A DNA stretch of 64,000 bases from Geobacter sp. SVR. Lineage in GTDB: Bacteria; Desulfobacterota; Desulfuromonadia; Geobacterales; Pseudopelobacteraceae. Where the stretch lies: contig NZ_AP024469.1 of assembly GCF_016865365.1 (NCBI RefSeq), positions 3,750,501 to 3,814,500 on the forward strand, given 5' to 3'. Position numbers and translations under genes: made by a program. Below are positions 25,873-34,533 of the stretch, in pieces. Each line of letters starts with the position of its first letter. The stretch's first letter is position 1. Below the pieces are notes generated by a model. That model saw nothing but the letters and a program-made list of their open reading frames with translations. It was not told the origin of the DNA and did not search any database.

Positions 25873-27303
25873 ATGAAACCGTTATTTTTGAATCCCCCTA
25901 CCTTCGAAGACTTCGACGGCGGCGCCGGTGCGCGCTATCAGGCCTCCCGCGAGGTAACCTCCTTCTGGTATCCCACCTGGCTCTGCTATCCCGCCGGCAT
26001 GATCGAAGGAAGCCGCGTGGTGGACGCCCCGGTGCAGCGACTGACCCTGGAAGACTGCCTGAAGATTGCCAGGGATTACGATCTGGTGGTGATGTACACC
26101 TCTACCCCCACCCTCAAGATCGACATCGAAACCGCCCGCCGTATCAAGGCCCAGAAGCCGGAAACCGTAACGGTCCTGACCGGACCGCATGTGACCATCC
26201 TGCCCGAAGAATCGCTCGAGGCCGGCAACGGCATCATCGACATCGTCTGCCGCGGCGAGTTCGACTACGCCGTCAAGGAACTCTGCGAAGGGCGTGCCTG
26301 GGAACAGGTGGAGGGAATCAGCTTCCAGCGTAACGGCAACGTAACCCATACCCCTGACCGGCCGATCCTGACCGATCTGGATTCCCTGCCGTTCGTGGCG
26401 CCGATCTACAAACGCGACCTCGCCATCAGCGAATATGTCATTCCGCACTTCAAAAGCCCCTATGTGGCGATCTACACCAGCCGCGGCTGTCCTGCCAAGT
26501 GCACCTTCTGCCTCTGGCCCCAGACCTATTCCGGCCAGAAGATGCGCACCCGTTCTCCTCAGAGCGTCTACGAAGAGGTCAAGTGGATCAAAGAGAACCT
26601 CCCGGAGGTGAAGGATATCTCTTTTGACGACGACACCTTCTCGGCCGATAGAAAGCATGCCCGTGCCGTGGCGGAACTGATCAAGCCGCTGAACGTCTCC
26701 TGGGTCATCAATGCTCGCGCCAATTGCGACTACGAAACCCTCAAGATCATGCGCGACGCTGGGCTGCATCATGTCATCGTCGGCTTCGAGAGCGGCAACG
26801 CCCAGATCCTCAAGAACATCAAAAAAGGGGTCACCAAAGAGCAGGCCATCCAGTTTGTCAAGGACTGCAAGAAACTGGGCATCACCATCCACGGCGCCTT
26901 CATCATGGGACTGCCGGGCGAGACGCGGGAGACCATCAAGGAAACCATCGCCTACGCCAAGATGCTGGATCTGGATTCCATCCAGGTTTCGCTGGCCTCT
27001 CCCTACCCCGGCACGGAGTTTTACGAGCAGTGCAAGCGCGAGGGGTGGATCGCCTCGGATGCCTACATCGACGACACCGGCCACCAGATGTGCGTCATCA
27101 ACTACCCGCACCTCTCCAACGCAGAGATCTTCAAGGCTGTGGAGGAGTTTTACAACAAGTTCTACTTCCGCCCGAAATACATCCTGCGCAGCATCGGCAA
27201 AATGATCGTGGACGGCGAAGAGCGCCGCAAGCTGCTCAAGGAAGGCAAACAGTATCTGGACTATATGCGCAAGCGCAAGCAAACCTGCGCCGAGTGCAAG
27301 TAG
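25873..27303 (+). CDS. hpnJ: Hopanoid biosynthesis radical SAM protein HpnJ
   Basis: A 476-residue B12-binding-domain radical SAM enzyme. Residues about 1-150 form a cobalamin-binding-like N-terminal domain (VVMYTSTPTLKIDIETARRI, LTGPHVTILPEE). The radical SAM cluster motif is CPAKCTFC near residue 203 (Cx3Cx2C), followed by ISFDDDTFSADR, GFESGNAQILKNIKKG, FIMGLPGETRETI and ASPYPGTEFYEQCKREGW. HpnJ acts on the hopanoid side chain, where it is linked to formation of the cyclitol ether. AAGGAG precedes the ATG. The next gene encodes HpnK, which confirms the assignment. Confidence 0.9.
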   Translation: MKPLFLNPPTFEDFDGGAGARYQASREVTSFWYPTWLCYPAGMIEGSRVVDAPVQRLTLEDCLKIARDYDLVVMYTSTPTLKIDIETARRIKAQKPETVTVLTGPHVTILPEESLEAGNGIIDIVCRGEFDYAVKELCEGRAWEQVEGISFQRNGNVTHTPDRPILTDLDSLPFVAPIYKRDLAISEYVIPHFKSPYVAIYTSRGCPAKCTFCLWPQTYSGQKMRTRSPQSVYEEVKWIKENLPEVKDISFDDDTFSADRKHARAVAELIKPLNVSWVINARANCDYETLKIMRDAGLHHVIVGFESGNAQILKNIKKGVTKEQAIQFVKDCKKLGITIHGAFIMGLPGETRETIKETIAYAKMLDLDSIQVSLASPYPGTEFYEQCKREGWIASDAYIDDTGHQMCVINYPHLSNAEIFKAVEEFYNKFYFRPKYILRSIGKMIVDGEERRKLLKEGKQYLDYMRKRKQTCAECK

Positions 27304-27318
27304 AAGATCAAAATCTTT

Positions 27319-27424
27319 GATAGACGCGGAAAGATCGGAAAAAGCGGAAGAGGACGGATTTAAGCAGAACATGCAGAAATGATCCGCCTTTATCCGCTTC
27401 TTCCGCCGTTTCCGTGTTCCATCG
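27319..27424. repeat. Word palindrome (GCGGAA/TTCCGC type) between hpnJ and hpnK
   Basis: The left arm (27319-27361) repeats GCGGAA and CGGAT words; the right arm (27379-27424) repeats ATCCG and TTCCGC words and ends GTTCCATCG. The arms are complementary over most of their length. The right arm is clearly related to that at 10073-10121 (shared CCGCCTTTATCCG and GTTCCATCG). Confidence 0.78.
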
Positions 27425-27437
27425 CTTTGAACTTCAT

Positions 27438-28304
27438 ATGAAACAACTGATCATCACATCCGACGATTTCGGCCTCTCCAGCGGCGTCAACCGCGCGGTG
27501 GAGGAGGCCTGGCAGACCGGACTCCTGACCTGCGCCTCGATCATGCCGGGTGGAGACGCTTTCGATGAGGCGGTCGCCATTGCCCGGCGCAATCCGGGAC
27601 TCCAGGTGGGACTGCACCTGACCCTGGTGCAGGGACGCGCGGTCCTGCCGCGCAGCGATGTGCGCGAACTGGTGGATGCAGGGGGCCGCTTCACCGACAA
27701 TCCGGTGGCAGCCGGCATGCGCTACTTTTTCGACCGGGGCCTGTACTGCCAGCTCAAACGTGAAATCGAGGCCCAGATCCTGCGGGTGCTGGAGGCAGGC
27801 ATCCCGCTGACGCACATCGACGGACACCTCAACATCCATATGCACCCCACGGTCTTCCGCATCCTGAACGAGCTGATGCCGCGCCACGGGATCACCAGTT
27901 TCCGGCTCTCACGGGAACGCCTTTCCCACAACCTGACCTTCGACCGGGAACGGCGCCTGGGCAAGACGGTGGAGAGCATCGTCTTCGGTTCGCTGGCCAA
28001 CCACTGCCTCCCCCGCCTGGAGCGGCTGGGCATCCGCCATGCCGGTGAGGTCAAAGGAGTCCTCAACTCGGGCAGGATGACCGAGGACTATATCATGAAC
28101 ATTCTGGAGGGTCTGGACGCCGACCTGACGGAGATTTACTTTCATCCCGGACGGCTACCGGACGCCGAGATCACGCGCCGCATGCCTGACTACCGGCACG
28201 AGGAAGAACTGGCCGCCATAACCAGTCCGCGCATCAGGCGCACACTGAAAGAGCTGGGCATCAGCCTGGTGAATTATCGAGGAGATGTAAAAGCGTATGT
28301 TTAA
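27438..28304 (+). CDS. hpnK: Hopanoid biosynthesis protein HpnK (YdjC-type deacetylase)
   Basis: A 288-residue protein of the YdjC/ChbG carbohydrate deacetylase family. It begins MKQLIITSDDFGLSSGVNRAVEEAW with the conserved DDFG metal motif, has GLHLTLVQGR, THIDGHLNIHMHPTVF (metal-binding His and Asp) and EIYFHPGR. In hopanoid pathways HpnK removes acetyl from the N-acetylglucosamine attached to bacteriohopanetetrol. No Shine-Dalgarno sequence is visible before the ATG, because a palindrome ends 13 bases upstream; a GTG at 27414 is the other possible start. Confidence 0.9.
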   Translation: MKQLIITSDDFGLSSGVNRAVEEAWQTGLLTCASIMPGGDAFDEAVAIARRNPGLQVGLHLTLVQGRAVLPRSDVRELVDAGGRFTDNPVAAGMRYFFDRGLYCQLKREIEAQILRVLEAGIPLTHIDGHLNIHMHPTVFRILNELMPRHGITSFRLSRERLSHNLTFDRERRLGKTVESIVFGSLANHCLPRLERLGIRHAGEVKGVLNSGRMTEDYIMNILEGLDADLTEIYFHPGRLPDAEITRRMPDYRHEEELAAITSPRIRRTLKELGISLVNYRGDVKAYV

Positions 28305-28677
28305 GACAATGATGGTGATGCTGCTGGCGGTAAGCGCCGGAACCGTTGGAGACATTTTGCTGGCCAAGGGTATGAAGGAGATGGGGGATCTCTCGGCCAT
28401 GAACCTGCGGGGCATACTGGATGCCGCCTTCCGCGCCCTGACCACTCCCAAGCTGATTTGCGGGACCGCCATGCTGGCGCTGTTCTTTTTCCTCTGGCTG
28501 GCGGTGCTGTCCTGGGAGGACCTGTCGGTGGCCCTGCCGATGCAGGCGCTCAACTACGTGCTGGTAGCCTTCCTTTCGCAGTACTACCTGGGAGAGACGG
28601 TTTCGCCGTTGCGCTGGGCCGGCACGGTGCTGGTCTGCGTGGGAGTGATGATGATCACCAAGAGCAGTACGAACTAG
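28297..28677 (+). CDS. Small multidrug-resistance (EamA/SMR-like) membrane protein
   Basis: A 126-residue protein with four membrane segments in the DMT/SMR pattern: AVSAGTVGDILLAKGMKEMG near the first helix, then GTAMLALFFFLWLAVLSW, ALPMQALNYVLVAFLSQYYLGE and WAGTVLVCVGVMMI. The Glu of classic SMR helix 1 is replaced by Gly/Asp, so it may not be a drug exporter; it resembles half-transporters of lipid-linked sugar systems. Its start overlaps the end of hpnK, suggesting a job in hopanoid side-chain export or precursor handling (inference). Confidence 0.82.
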   Translation: MFKTMMVMLLAVSAGTVGDILLAKGMKEMGDLSAMNLRGILDAAFRALTTPKLICGTAMLALFFFLWLAVLSWEDLSVALPMQALNYVLVAFLSQYYLGETVSPLRWAGTVLVCVGVMMITKSSTN

Positions 28678-28734
28678 TTCCGATACGCTGCGTTACATTT
28701 GCAAAAGCGGTGATTCTCTAAAAGGGGGCAGACC

Positions 28735-29547
28735 ATGCTGGAGGGGAAAAGATTCGGATTCATCGGCGGCGGTAACATGACGGAAGCCATCGTCAAAGGA
28801 CTTCTGGCCGGCGGCGTGCCGGCGGACACTGTCATGGTGGCGGAACCGCTGCCGCAACGCAGGGATTTCCTCTCATCGCACCACGCCGTTACGCTCAGCG
28901 ATGACAATCACCAGATTGCACGGCAGGCCGATGTCATCATCCTGGCCGTCAAACCGCAGGTGGCAGCCAGTGTCCTGACTGATCTGGAAGCGACCGTTTC
29001 GGCGGACAAACTGGTCATCTCCATCATGGCCGGCATTTCCACCACCTTTATCGAGGACGCTCTTGCCAACGGCGTCAGGGTGGTGCGTGCCATGCCCAAC
29101 ACGCCTGCCCTGATCCAGGCGGCCGCCACTGCCATTTCGCCCGGCAGAAAGGCCAATGCTGCCGATCTGGAAACGGCCGATGCGATCTTCTCCCGGATCG
29201 GTACGGTGGTCACTCTTTCCGAAAAACAGATGGATGCAGTCACCGGACTTTCGGGCAGCGGGCCGGCCTATGTGTACAGCTTTATCGAGGCGCTTTCCGA
29301 TGCCGGGGTGAAGAATGGATTGGCGCGGGATGTGGCACGGGAGCTGGCGATCCAGACTGTGCTCGGGGCGGCGCGGATGGTGGCTGAAACCGGAGAGCAC
29401 CCGGCTCTCTTGCGGGAAAAGGTCACCTCTCCCGGCGGTACGACCATTGCCGGACTGCATGCCCTGGAACAGCGGGGCTTCCACGGCATTGTCATGGATG
29501 CCGTTGATGCCGCCTGCAGACGTTCGAAAGAGCTGGCCAGCAAGTAG
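28735..29547 (+). CDS. proC: Pyrroline-5-carboxylate reductase ProC
   Basis: A 270-residue NAD(P)H-dependent enzyme that reduces pyrroline-5-carboxylate to proline. The Rossmann motif GFIGGGNMTEAIVKGL is at the N terminus, VVRAMPNTPALIQ follows near residue 120, and the C-terminal domain has the ProC signature LSGSGPAYVYSFIEALSDAGV and VTSPGGTTIAGLHALE. Length is standard. AAAAGGGGG precedes the ATG. It follows the hopanoid genes at 57 bases and may share their transcript. Confidence 0.97.
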   Translation: MLEGKRFGFIGGGNMTEAIVKGLLAGGVPADTVMVAEPLPQRRDFLSSHHAVTLSDDNHQIARQADVIILAVKPQVAASVLTDLEATVSADKLVISIMAGISTTFIEDALANGVRVVRAMPNTPALIQAAATAISPGRKANAADLETADAIFSRIGTVVTLSEKQMDAVTGLSGSGPAYVYSFIEALSDAGVKNGLARDVARELAIQTVLGAARMVAETGEHPALLREKVTSPGGTTIAGLHALEQRGFHGIVMDAVDAACRRSKELASK

Positions 29548-29565
29548 AGACATCACCGCACGTTG

Positions 29566-29600
29566 CCTGAAAGGCCACCGCCATGAGGTGGCCTTTCAGG
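29566..29600. terminator. Hairpin between proC and the octahaem cytochrome gene
   Basis: CCTGAAAGGCCACC pairs perfectly with GGTGGCCTTTCAGG over 14 bases with a seven-base loop. It lies between convergent genes and probably serves both; no T-run is present on either side. Confidence 0.8.
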
Positions 29601-29613
29601 CCGGTTCATACGC

Positions 29614-31077
29614 CTATTCTCCGTTCCGCTTGGTGGCCGGTTTCTGAAGTCTGCCGCCGGTGCGCATCGGGTCCCCCGGGTATCCCAGGGCCTTCCAATC
29701 CAGCCGCGTCCCCCCCAGATGACATTCGCCGCATTGCAACGCTTCTTCCTTGGGCGCCACCTCGTGCGGCACACTCAGATATGACACGGTATTGACAAAC
29801 CGGTACCTGCCACTGTAGGGCAGGCCCGCCCCTTTGGCCCCTTCTGCCAGGGCCTTGTTCCAGTCGAAATCGGTCCACAGTGATTTATACTGCTGGAATA
29901 CGCTCAGGTACTTGAATTCCGCATCCATGGGCTGATCGCCGGTATAGTACTTGTACGGGTAGATCTTTGCCGTGGCATCGGCGATGCTGCCCACCGGCGC
30001 GGTCATTATCACTGGTACGGCCGGATCTTTGATGACCTGTCCTTTCATGTAGCGCTCGATGGTCCCGTTATACCACCGGTACACCGGCTTGACGTTCATG
30101 CCCCAGCTGAAGGTGCCCTTGCGCTTGTCAAAGGTCTCTTTGTCGTACTCCTCCTCCCCTTTCATATCTTTTCCCGCATCGGACCACTTCCAGGACATTT
30201 TGGTGGCCTGCGCCTTGGCAAACAGGGGGATATGGCAGGTCTGGCACGCCACCGATTGCAGATGACGCGCCAGAATCGCGCTGTTCTTCGACTTCCGGTG
30301 CGGCGCCTTGTCGCCGCTGTGACAATCCTCGCAGGCCACGCGCGACTCGAAATGTGCCATCATGCTCGAAGCGCCGGCGATCTTGTGGTCTTTTGTCCTG
30401 TGACAATCCTGACAGTTCATATCCTGTCCGCCGCTGGCCTTGGTGCCCATGTGGACATCCTGTGTCCTGGGCGCCTTTTCGAGGGTAGAATCGAGCCCCG
30501 GAGATTTGACCGCATCCGCTCCCCCCCCGAAGAAGTGGCAATAACCGCAATTTTTCCGTGTCGGAGCACCGACGCTCTGGGCGGCCAGTTCCAGGTTCAT
30601 GGCCCCCTTTTCCATTGACTTCATGTCGACCGTACAGCCGCTGGCGGACCGCTGATAGTTGCCTTTGCGGGCATGGCACACCAGGCAGTCGATCCGCCCC
30701 TTGTCACTGAAGTCGAAATTCGTGCGGGTCCAACCGTAACCGGCATGGCATTTTCCGCAGGCTTCATGCACCAGACCATCGGCACCCCCTTCAATCGAGG
30801 TGCAGAAGGCGTTGAGCATGTTGGCCTTGCCGTACTCGGCCGTACTTTTTTCCATTCCCTGGACATGGTTCGGTGTCCCTTTCCACTTCCAGTGGGCCGT
30901 CTTCATGAAATCCGCGGCCTGCTTTTCGTGGCATTCCAGGCATACCGCGGTAACCTGTTCACCAGTCTTGAACGGTCCTTTCACGAATTCGGCATGATCC
31001 TGCCCGGCAACGGTAAGTCCCCTTCCCAAAAAAATTCCCACCAGTGCCAGCAGCACCAGCTTTCTCATGATAGACAT
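29614..31077 (-). CDS. Octahaem c-type cytochrome (tetrathionate reductase-like, OTR family)
   Basis: A 487-residue exported cytochrome with signal peptide (KLVLLALVGIFLGRGLTVAG) and eight CXXCH sites: CLECH, CGKCH, CLVCH, CGYCH, CQDCH, CEDCH, CQTCH, CGECH. The opening KGPFKTGEQVTAVCLECHEKQ with KTAHWKWKGT and the overall order match the OTR family known from Shewanella, where the purified enzyme reduces tetrathionate, nitrite and hydroxylamine. In vivo substrate here unknown. The start at 31077 has AAGGAG 7-8 bases upstream. It follows, on the same strand, a small exported protein and a large porin, suggesting one respiratory module. Confidence 0.9.
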   Translation of the reverse strand: MSIMRKLVLLALVGIFLGRGLTVAGQDHAEFVKGPFKTGEQVTAVCLECHEKQAADFMKTAHWKWKGTPNHVQGMEKSTAEYGKANMLNAFCTSIEGGADGLVHEACGKCHAGYGWTRTNFDFSDKGRIDCLVCHARKGNYQRSASGCTVDMKSMEKGAMNLELAAQSVGAPTRKNCGYCHFFGGGADAVKSPGLDSTLEKAPRTQDVHMGTKASGGQDMNCQDCHRTKDHKIAGASSMMAHFESRVACEDCHSGDKAPHRKSKNSAILARHLQSVACQTCHIPLFAKAQATKMSWKWSDAGKDMKGEEEYDKETFDKRKGTFSWGMNVKPVYRWYNGTIERYMKGQVIKDPAVPVIMTAPVGSIADATAKIYPYKYYTGDQPMDAEFKYLSVFQQYKSLWTDFDWNKALAEGAKGAGLPYSGRYRFVNTVSYLSVPHEVAPKEEALQCGECHLGGTRLDWKALGYPGDPMRTGGRLQKPATKRNGE

Positions 31078-31208
31078 CGTGTTTCTCCTTTACGGCGATA
31101 GTGTCTCCTCGAATCGCACACACTGAAGGCTGCATCAGGGTACGGGCACGTTGCCGGGGCACCGGCGTTCCAAGCCGCAGTGCCCCGGCAGGTGTTCGTT
31201 ACCGGTTC

Positions 31209-31532
31209 CTAGCAGCCGGCTGTTTTGCGGAACAGTTTGCTGCTGTTCCTGTTGTCCTCTTTTTCGAACTTGCAGCGGATCTCGTCCCCCTCCACGATGC
31301 GCTTGTCCTTGAATTTATCGAGGGTCAATTCGTCAGTGACCATGATGGTGACTGTTTCACCGGTCTTGCTGTCCTTGAGAGTCGCCGTGGCGCTCTGCCC
31401 ATTGGCTGCCAGCTCGATTTTGGTGATCGTGCCCACCATCTTGATCTCTTCGGCACTGACGCTCCCGACATGGAGTAATGTAGCCAACACCAGCGCGGCA
31501 TAAAGTTTCGCAATAAACCTGATCCTTTTCAT
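31209..31532 (-). CDS. Small exported protein of unknown function
   Basis: A 107-residue protein with a signal peptide (AKLYAALVLATLLHVGSVSAEE). The mature part is short, beta-rich and charged: MVGTITKIELAANGQSATATLKDSKTGETVTIMV, then an Asp/Lys-rich segment ending CKFEKEDNR...AGC. AAGGAT precedes the ATG by 6 bases. It lies between the porin and octahaem cytochrome genes. The first part resembles small OB-like or beta-barrel exported domains; no family recognised. Confidence 0.78.
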   Translation of the reverse strand: MKRIRFIAKLYAALVLATLLHVGSVSAEEIKMVGTITKIELAANGQSATATLKDSKTGETVTIMVTDELTLDKFKDKRIVEGDEIRCKFEKEDNRNSSKLFRKTAGC

Positions 31533-31564
31533 ACGTTGATCCTTTCCGGCAGATTGCCGCGAGA

Positions 31565-33262
31565 TTAGAAGTGCACTTCAAAGGTGGCGTATACGTCGTG
31601 AGCTTCCTTCAGGGGCGCCAGCAACAGCATGTCGCTCCCCTGGATCGAAGAGATCTTCTGCGGCGCGCCAACCCAGTTGTTGCTCCCGGTGTATTCGAAA
31701 TCGTAATACTGGTAGCCGAGCTTGAAAAAAGCCTTGGCAAAGTAGGAAGAGATCGGCTTCAGGTTAAGCTCCTGAATGATGTACGGTTCATAGACATTGC
31801 CGCGCGTGCCGACTTTGGCGGTCCAGATGTCGTCTGCCGCGGGGGCGAAGGTGATCCAGTTCTTGGAGCCGTGGTTGAACTCGAAGCCGATCTTGGTCCG
31901 GGAGGGGAGGTCATAGCGCACGCCGGCATAGACGGCCCAGCCGGTCTTGCTGGTCGGCGCCTCGGGCGCCAGAAATGCTCCGGTTCCCAGCCCCTGGAAG
32001 CCCGCATTGGCCGAGACATTGCCATTGGGATGGGTGACGCTCATGCCGAAGTCGCTGAAGAACGTCAGAGTGCCCGGGCCTACCTTCTTGAGGGTGCTCA
32101 TCACGCCGGCGCCGTACCAGTCGATATCCCCCAATGAGACAGAAGGTGAGGTGCTGCCGAAGGCAGAGGTGTTGCTCATCACCGGGAAATCGAAGATATT
32201 GAAGCCTCGATTCCACTGCAGCCAGATACGAAGGGGATCGGTATCCACCGGAATAACCGCGACTCCCAGCATGTCGGTATCCTTGATGCTGTTGGTCGGC
32301 GTTTTGAAGCCGCTGTCGAAACCACGGCCGTAGCAGACCTTGGCATAGGCGCCGGGCAGGGCCTCGATATCGGGGGCATAGCCCAGGGTCATACCATCAA
32401 AGGCATAATCGACCAGCAGTGCCGGCGTGCCGCCATTGCCGGGACGCTCCCGGTTGAGCCTGAGGTTTTCCGGGGCACCGTCGGTTGAGGGGCGGCGGCC
32501 TACCGAGAACCAGACCGGCTGATCGGCGATATTGCTCCAGGTAGCGTAGGCCCGGTCGACATTCAGGAGGCTGCTGGAAGGGATATGACTGATCGTGCCG
32601 TCGAACACGCCAATCCGATCGGCAAAGAAGTTGCCCGTGACCTGGGAGTCGTCCTCCGAGCCGAACGATTTGTACATCGCCAGTTTCACCGTAACGCTGA
32701 CATCCTGGGTAGCTTTGGCGTGCAGATCAAGACCCAGCTTATTGGTGTAGAGGGTTTCGTTCTTCGGTTTGTAAGCGGGAACGGCGGCTCCGGCTCCAAG
32801 TTGCTGCAGATAGGCGGCAGCCGCCGCGGGATTACCGGCAAAAGCTCCGCCCGGTGCGGTCAGATAGTTGACCATATTGCCCATCAAGGCCTGGGGAGTC
32901 AGCCCCTGGACCGCGGCATAGGATCGGGAGCCGAGCAGCCCCTGGGCCTGGGGAGTGGCGAAAAATCCCTTGGTGTTGCTATCCTGCTGCACGCTGTTCA
33001 TAAAGGCCGGGGCGCTGGTATAGGCAACGGTCTGGCCATGCAGGCTGTCCACGCGGAAGCGGAAGTCGCCGCCGATGGTCAGCCATTTGCCGATCGATTT
33101 ATCCTCGGTACGCTTGACCTGCCCTTTGAGTATTTCCATCTCCCGTGTCAATGAGTCGATCCGCTTCTGCAGATCTTCGTCGAGAGCGTGGGACTCCAGC
33201 GGGAAAGCTGTACATGCTGCGAGGGCCACGACAATCTTCAGTACACTCTTCTTCATCTTCAT
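31565..33262 (-). CDS. DUF3373-type outer-membrane porin
   Basis: A 565-residue protein with signal peptide (VLKIVVALAACTAFPLESHA), a short coiled coil (LQKRIDSLTREMEILKGQVK) as in periplasmic porin stalks, then beta-strand-rich sequence to the end. IGGDFRFRVDSL, VTVKLAMYKSFGSEDDSQ, WSNIADQPVWFSVGRRPSTDGAP and a C-terminal strand ending ATFEVHF (terminal Phe) fit an outer-membrane barrel of the DUF3373 family. AAGGAGG precedes the ATG at 33262. First gene of the unit with the small exported protein and octahaem cytochrome; it might conduct substrate or pair with a cytochrome. Confidence 0.88.
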   Translation of the reverse strand: MKMKKSVLKIVVALAACTAFPLESHALDEDLQKRIDSLTREMEILKGQVKRTEDKSIGKWLTIGGDFRFRVDSLHGQTVAYTSAPAFMNSVQQDSNTKGFFATPQAQGLLGSRSYAAVQGLTPQALMGNMVNYLTAPGGAFAGNPAAAAAYLQQLGAGAAVPAYKPKNETLYTNKLGLDLHAKATQDVSVTVKLAMYKSFGSEDDSQVTGNFFADRIGVFDGTISHIPSSSLLNVDRAYATWSNIADQPVWFSVGRRPSTDGAPENLRLNRERPGNGGTPALLVDYAFDGMTLGYAPDIEALPGAYAKVCYGRGFDSGFKTPTNSIKDTDMLGVAVIPVDTDPLRIWLQWNRGFNIFDFPVMSNTSAFGSTSPSVSLGDIDWYGAGVMSTLKKVGPGTLTFFSDFGMSVTHPNGNVSANAGFQGLGTGAFLAPEAPTSKTGWAVYAGVRYDLPSRTKIGFEFNHGSKNWITFAPAADDIWTAKVGTRGNVYEPYIIQELNLKPISSYFAKAFFKLGYQYYDFEYTGSNNWVGAPQKISSIQGSDMLLLAPLKEAHDVYATFEVHF

Positions 33263-33633
33263 TCGAATCCTCCTTATGGTGATGTGCTGCTCCTCCATTT
33301 TCATCGCACCGGCCGGCCGAGCCTGTTCATGTGCCCGAAGAATGACACATAAATCAATATAACTATATATAACGTTTTAACGATTAATTAAGCAACAAAA
33401 GTGCCAGCCTTCTAAGGGAAGGAAAACGGAACAGGGCATGGGCGTTGCCGATCTACTTGGTTTTATTGGACGTAAAGACGGGAATTGGAGGGTGAAGAAA
33501 AGAAGAGAGGATAGGCGATAAAACGCCCAAGGCCGGATGAATGAAGACGAATCTACAACATCTTGCCGAGGCTTTTCTCCGCTTAATGGCTAGGACACCT
33601 GGCGGAAATACGCGAAACAACGGACTGGTAATT
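33263..33633. other. Intergenic region upstream of the porin operon
   Basis: The 371 bases contain an AT-rich stretch (about 33340-33400) unlike the surrounding GC-rich DNA, with TATATA-type hexamers on the minus strand, which probably holds the porin promoter. No gene or RNA is apparent. Confidence 0.5.
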
Positions 33634-33819
33634 TTAGTGCGGATCACCTGCTTTATCCTGCCCATTCAGACGCTCGTACAGCTCGATCTGTTCGGCCTGC
33701 GAGAGTTTGCGGCGGCAGCAGGAGGTACGATTCAGGCAGAGCCTGCAACGGTCGTCGGAACACCACTGACAGAAACTGCAGTCGGGGCAGGGATGTTTTT
33801 TGGCGGTTTCCTCACTCAT
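33634..33819 (-). CDS. Small cysteine-rich protein
   Basis: A 61-residue protein with nine cysteines, eight of them in one block: CPDCSFCQWCSDDRCRLCLNRTSCCRRK. The spacing CxxCxxCxxC...CxxC...CC suggests metal or Fe-S binding. A charged helical tail follows. The start is uncertain: ATG 33819 gives MSEETAKKH, while ATG 33843 is 5 bases after the stress-protein stop with an AGG-type site. It is probably cotranscribed with the universal stress protein just upstream. Family not recognised. Confidence 0.65.
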   Translation of the reverse strand: MSEETAKKHPCPDCSFCQWCSDDRCRLCLNRTSCCRRKLSQAEQIELYERLNGQDKAGDPH

Positions 33820-33848
33820 TGTAGATGCAGTAGTGGAGCACATTCGCG

Positions 33849-34301
33849 TTACCTGACGATATAGACCGAGCAGTGAGCACTGCTGGCAACCTTGTGGGAG
33901 ATGCTTCCCTTGATGCGACGCTGCAGGAATCCTTTACCGGAACTGCCGATCACGATCACGTCCACCTGCTCCCTTTTGGCAAATTCGAGCAGCTTCTCCA
34001 CCGGTTCGCCGTATTCGACGATCATGTCCAACGGTATGTCGTTTTCGAGAGCACTTTTCTCGACGACATAGAAGATACGCCGCCTGAGATCTTCCCACTT
34101 TGCGGTTTCGGTGACCGGCGCGGCGGGTACGAAATCGGAATAGGTGGCTGTGGGGGCATTCGGCAACACCAGCATGGCATAGACCCGGCTGGTAAACTGG
34201 CTGCTGCTCCCGGCCGCCATCCGCACCGCCTCTTCGGCGGCCTTATCGGACTGGGGCGATCCATCGATGGCGACCAGAATTTTTTTCCTGAGATTCAGCA
34301 T
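33849..34301 (-). CDS. Universal stress protein (UspA family)
   Basis: A 150-residue single-domain Usp. It starts LRKKILVAIDGSPQSDKAAEEAVRMA and ends with the ATP-binding loop GSSGKGFLQRRIKGSISHKVASSAHCSVYIVR (G-x2-G-x9-GS), with VIVIGSS before it. The ATP-binding type of Usp is therefore expected. GGGAGGGGG precedes the ATG. The gene is followed by the cysteine-rich small protein. Confidence 0.93.
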   Translation of the reverse strand: MLNLRKKILVAIDGSPQSDKAAEEAVRMAAGSSSQFTSRVYAMLVLPNAPTATYSDFVPAAPVTETAKWEDLRRRIFYVVEKSALENDIPLDMIVEYGEPVEKLLEFAKREQVDVIVIGSSGKGFLQRRIKGSISHKVASSAHCSVYIVR

Positions 34302-34533
34302 GCCCCCTCCCTTCTGATTTCAGTAGCTTGCGCCCAAACAGGGGTGCAAAATCACCATGAATATATAAGAATTTTTCATGCTTGACAATTATAAAACATT
34401 ATTCTAGGATTTTGAGAAACACAAGTTTCTTGACCCGCTTTTACTTAATGTGCTAGTTTTAGTAGATCTTTCCATACCTTGCATCACCACAATCCGCGTC
34501 GTTTTACGACAATTTCTTACACAGGATACCACC

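Noticed and set aside
25882-27372. 496-residue minus-strand frame over hpnJ
   Set aside because: It is antisense to hpnJ, whose radical SAM motif and family order are unmistakable.
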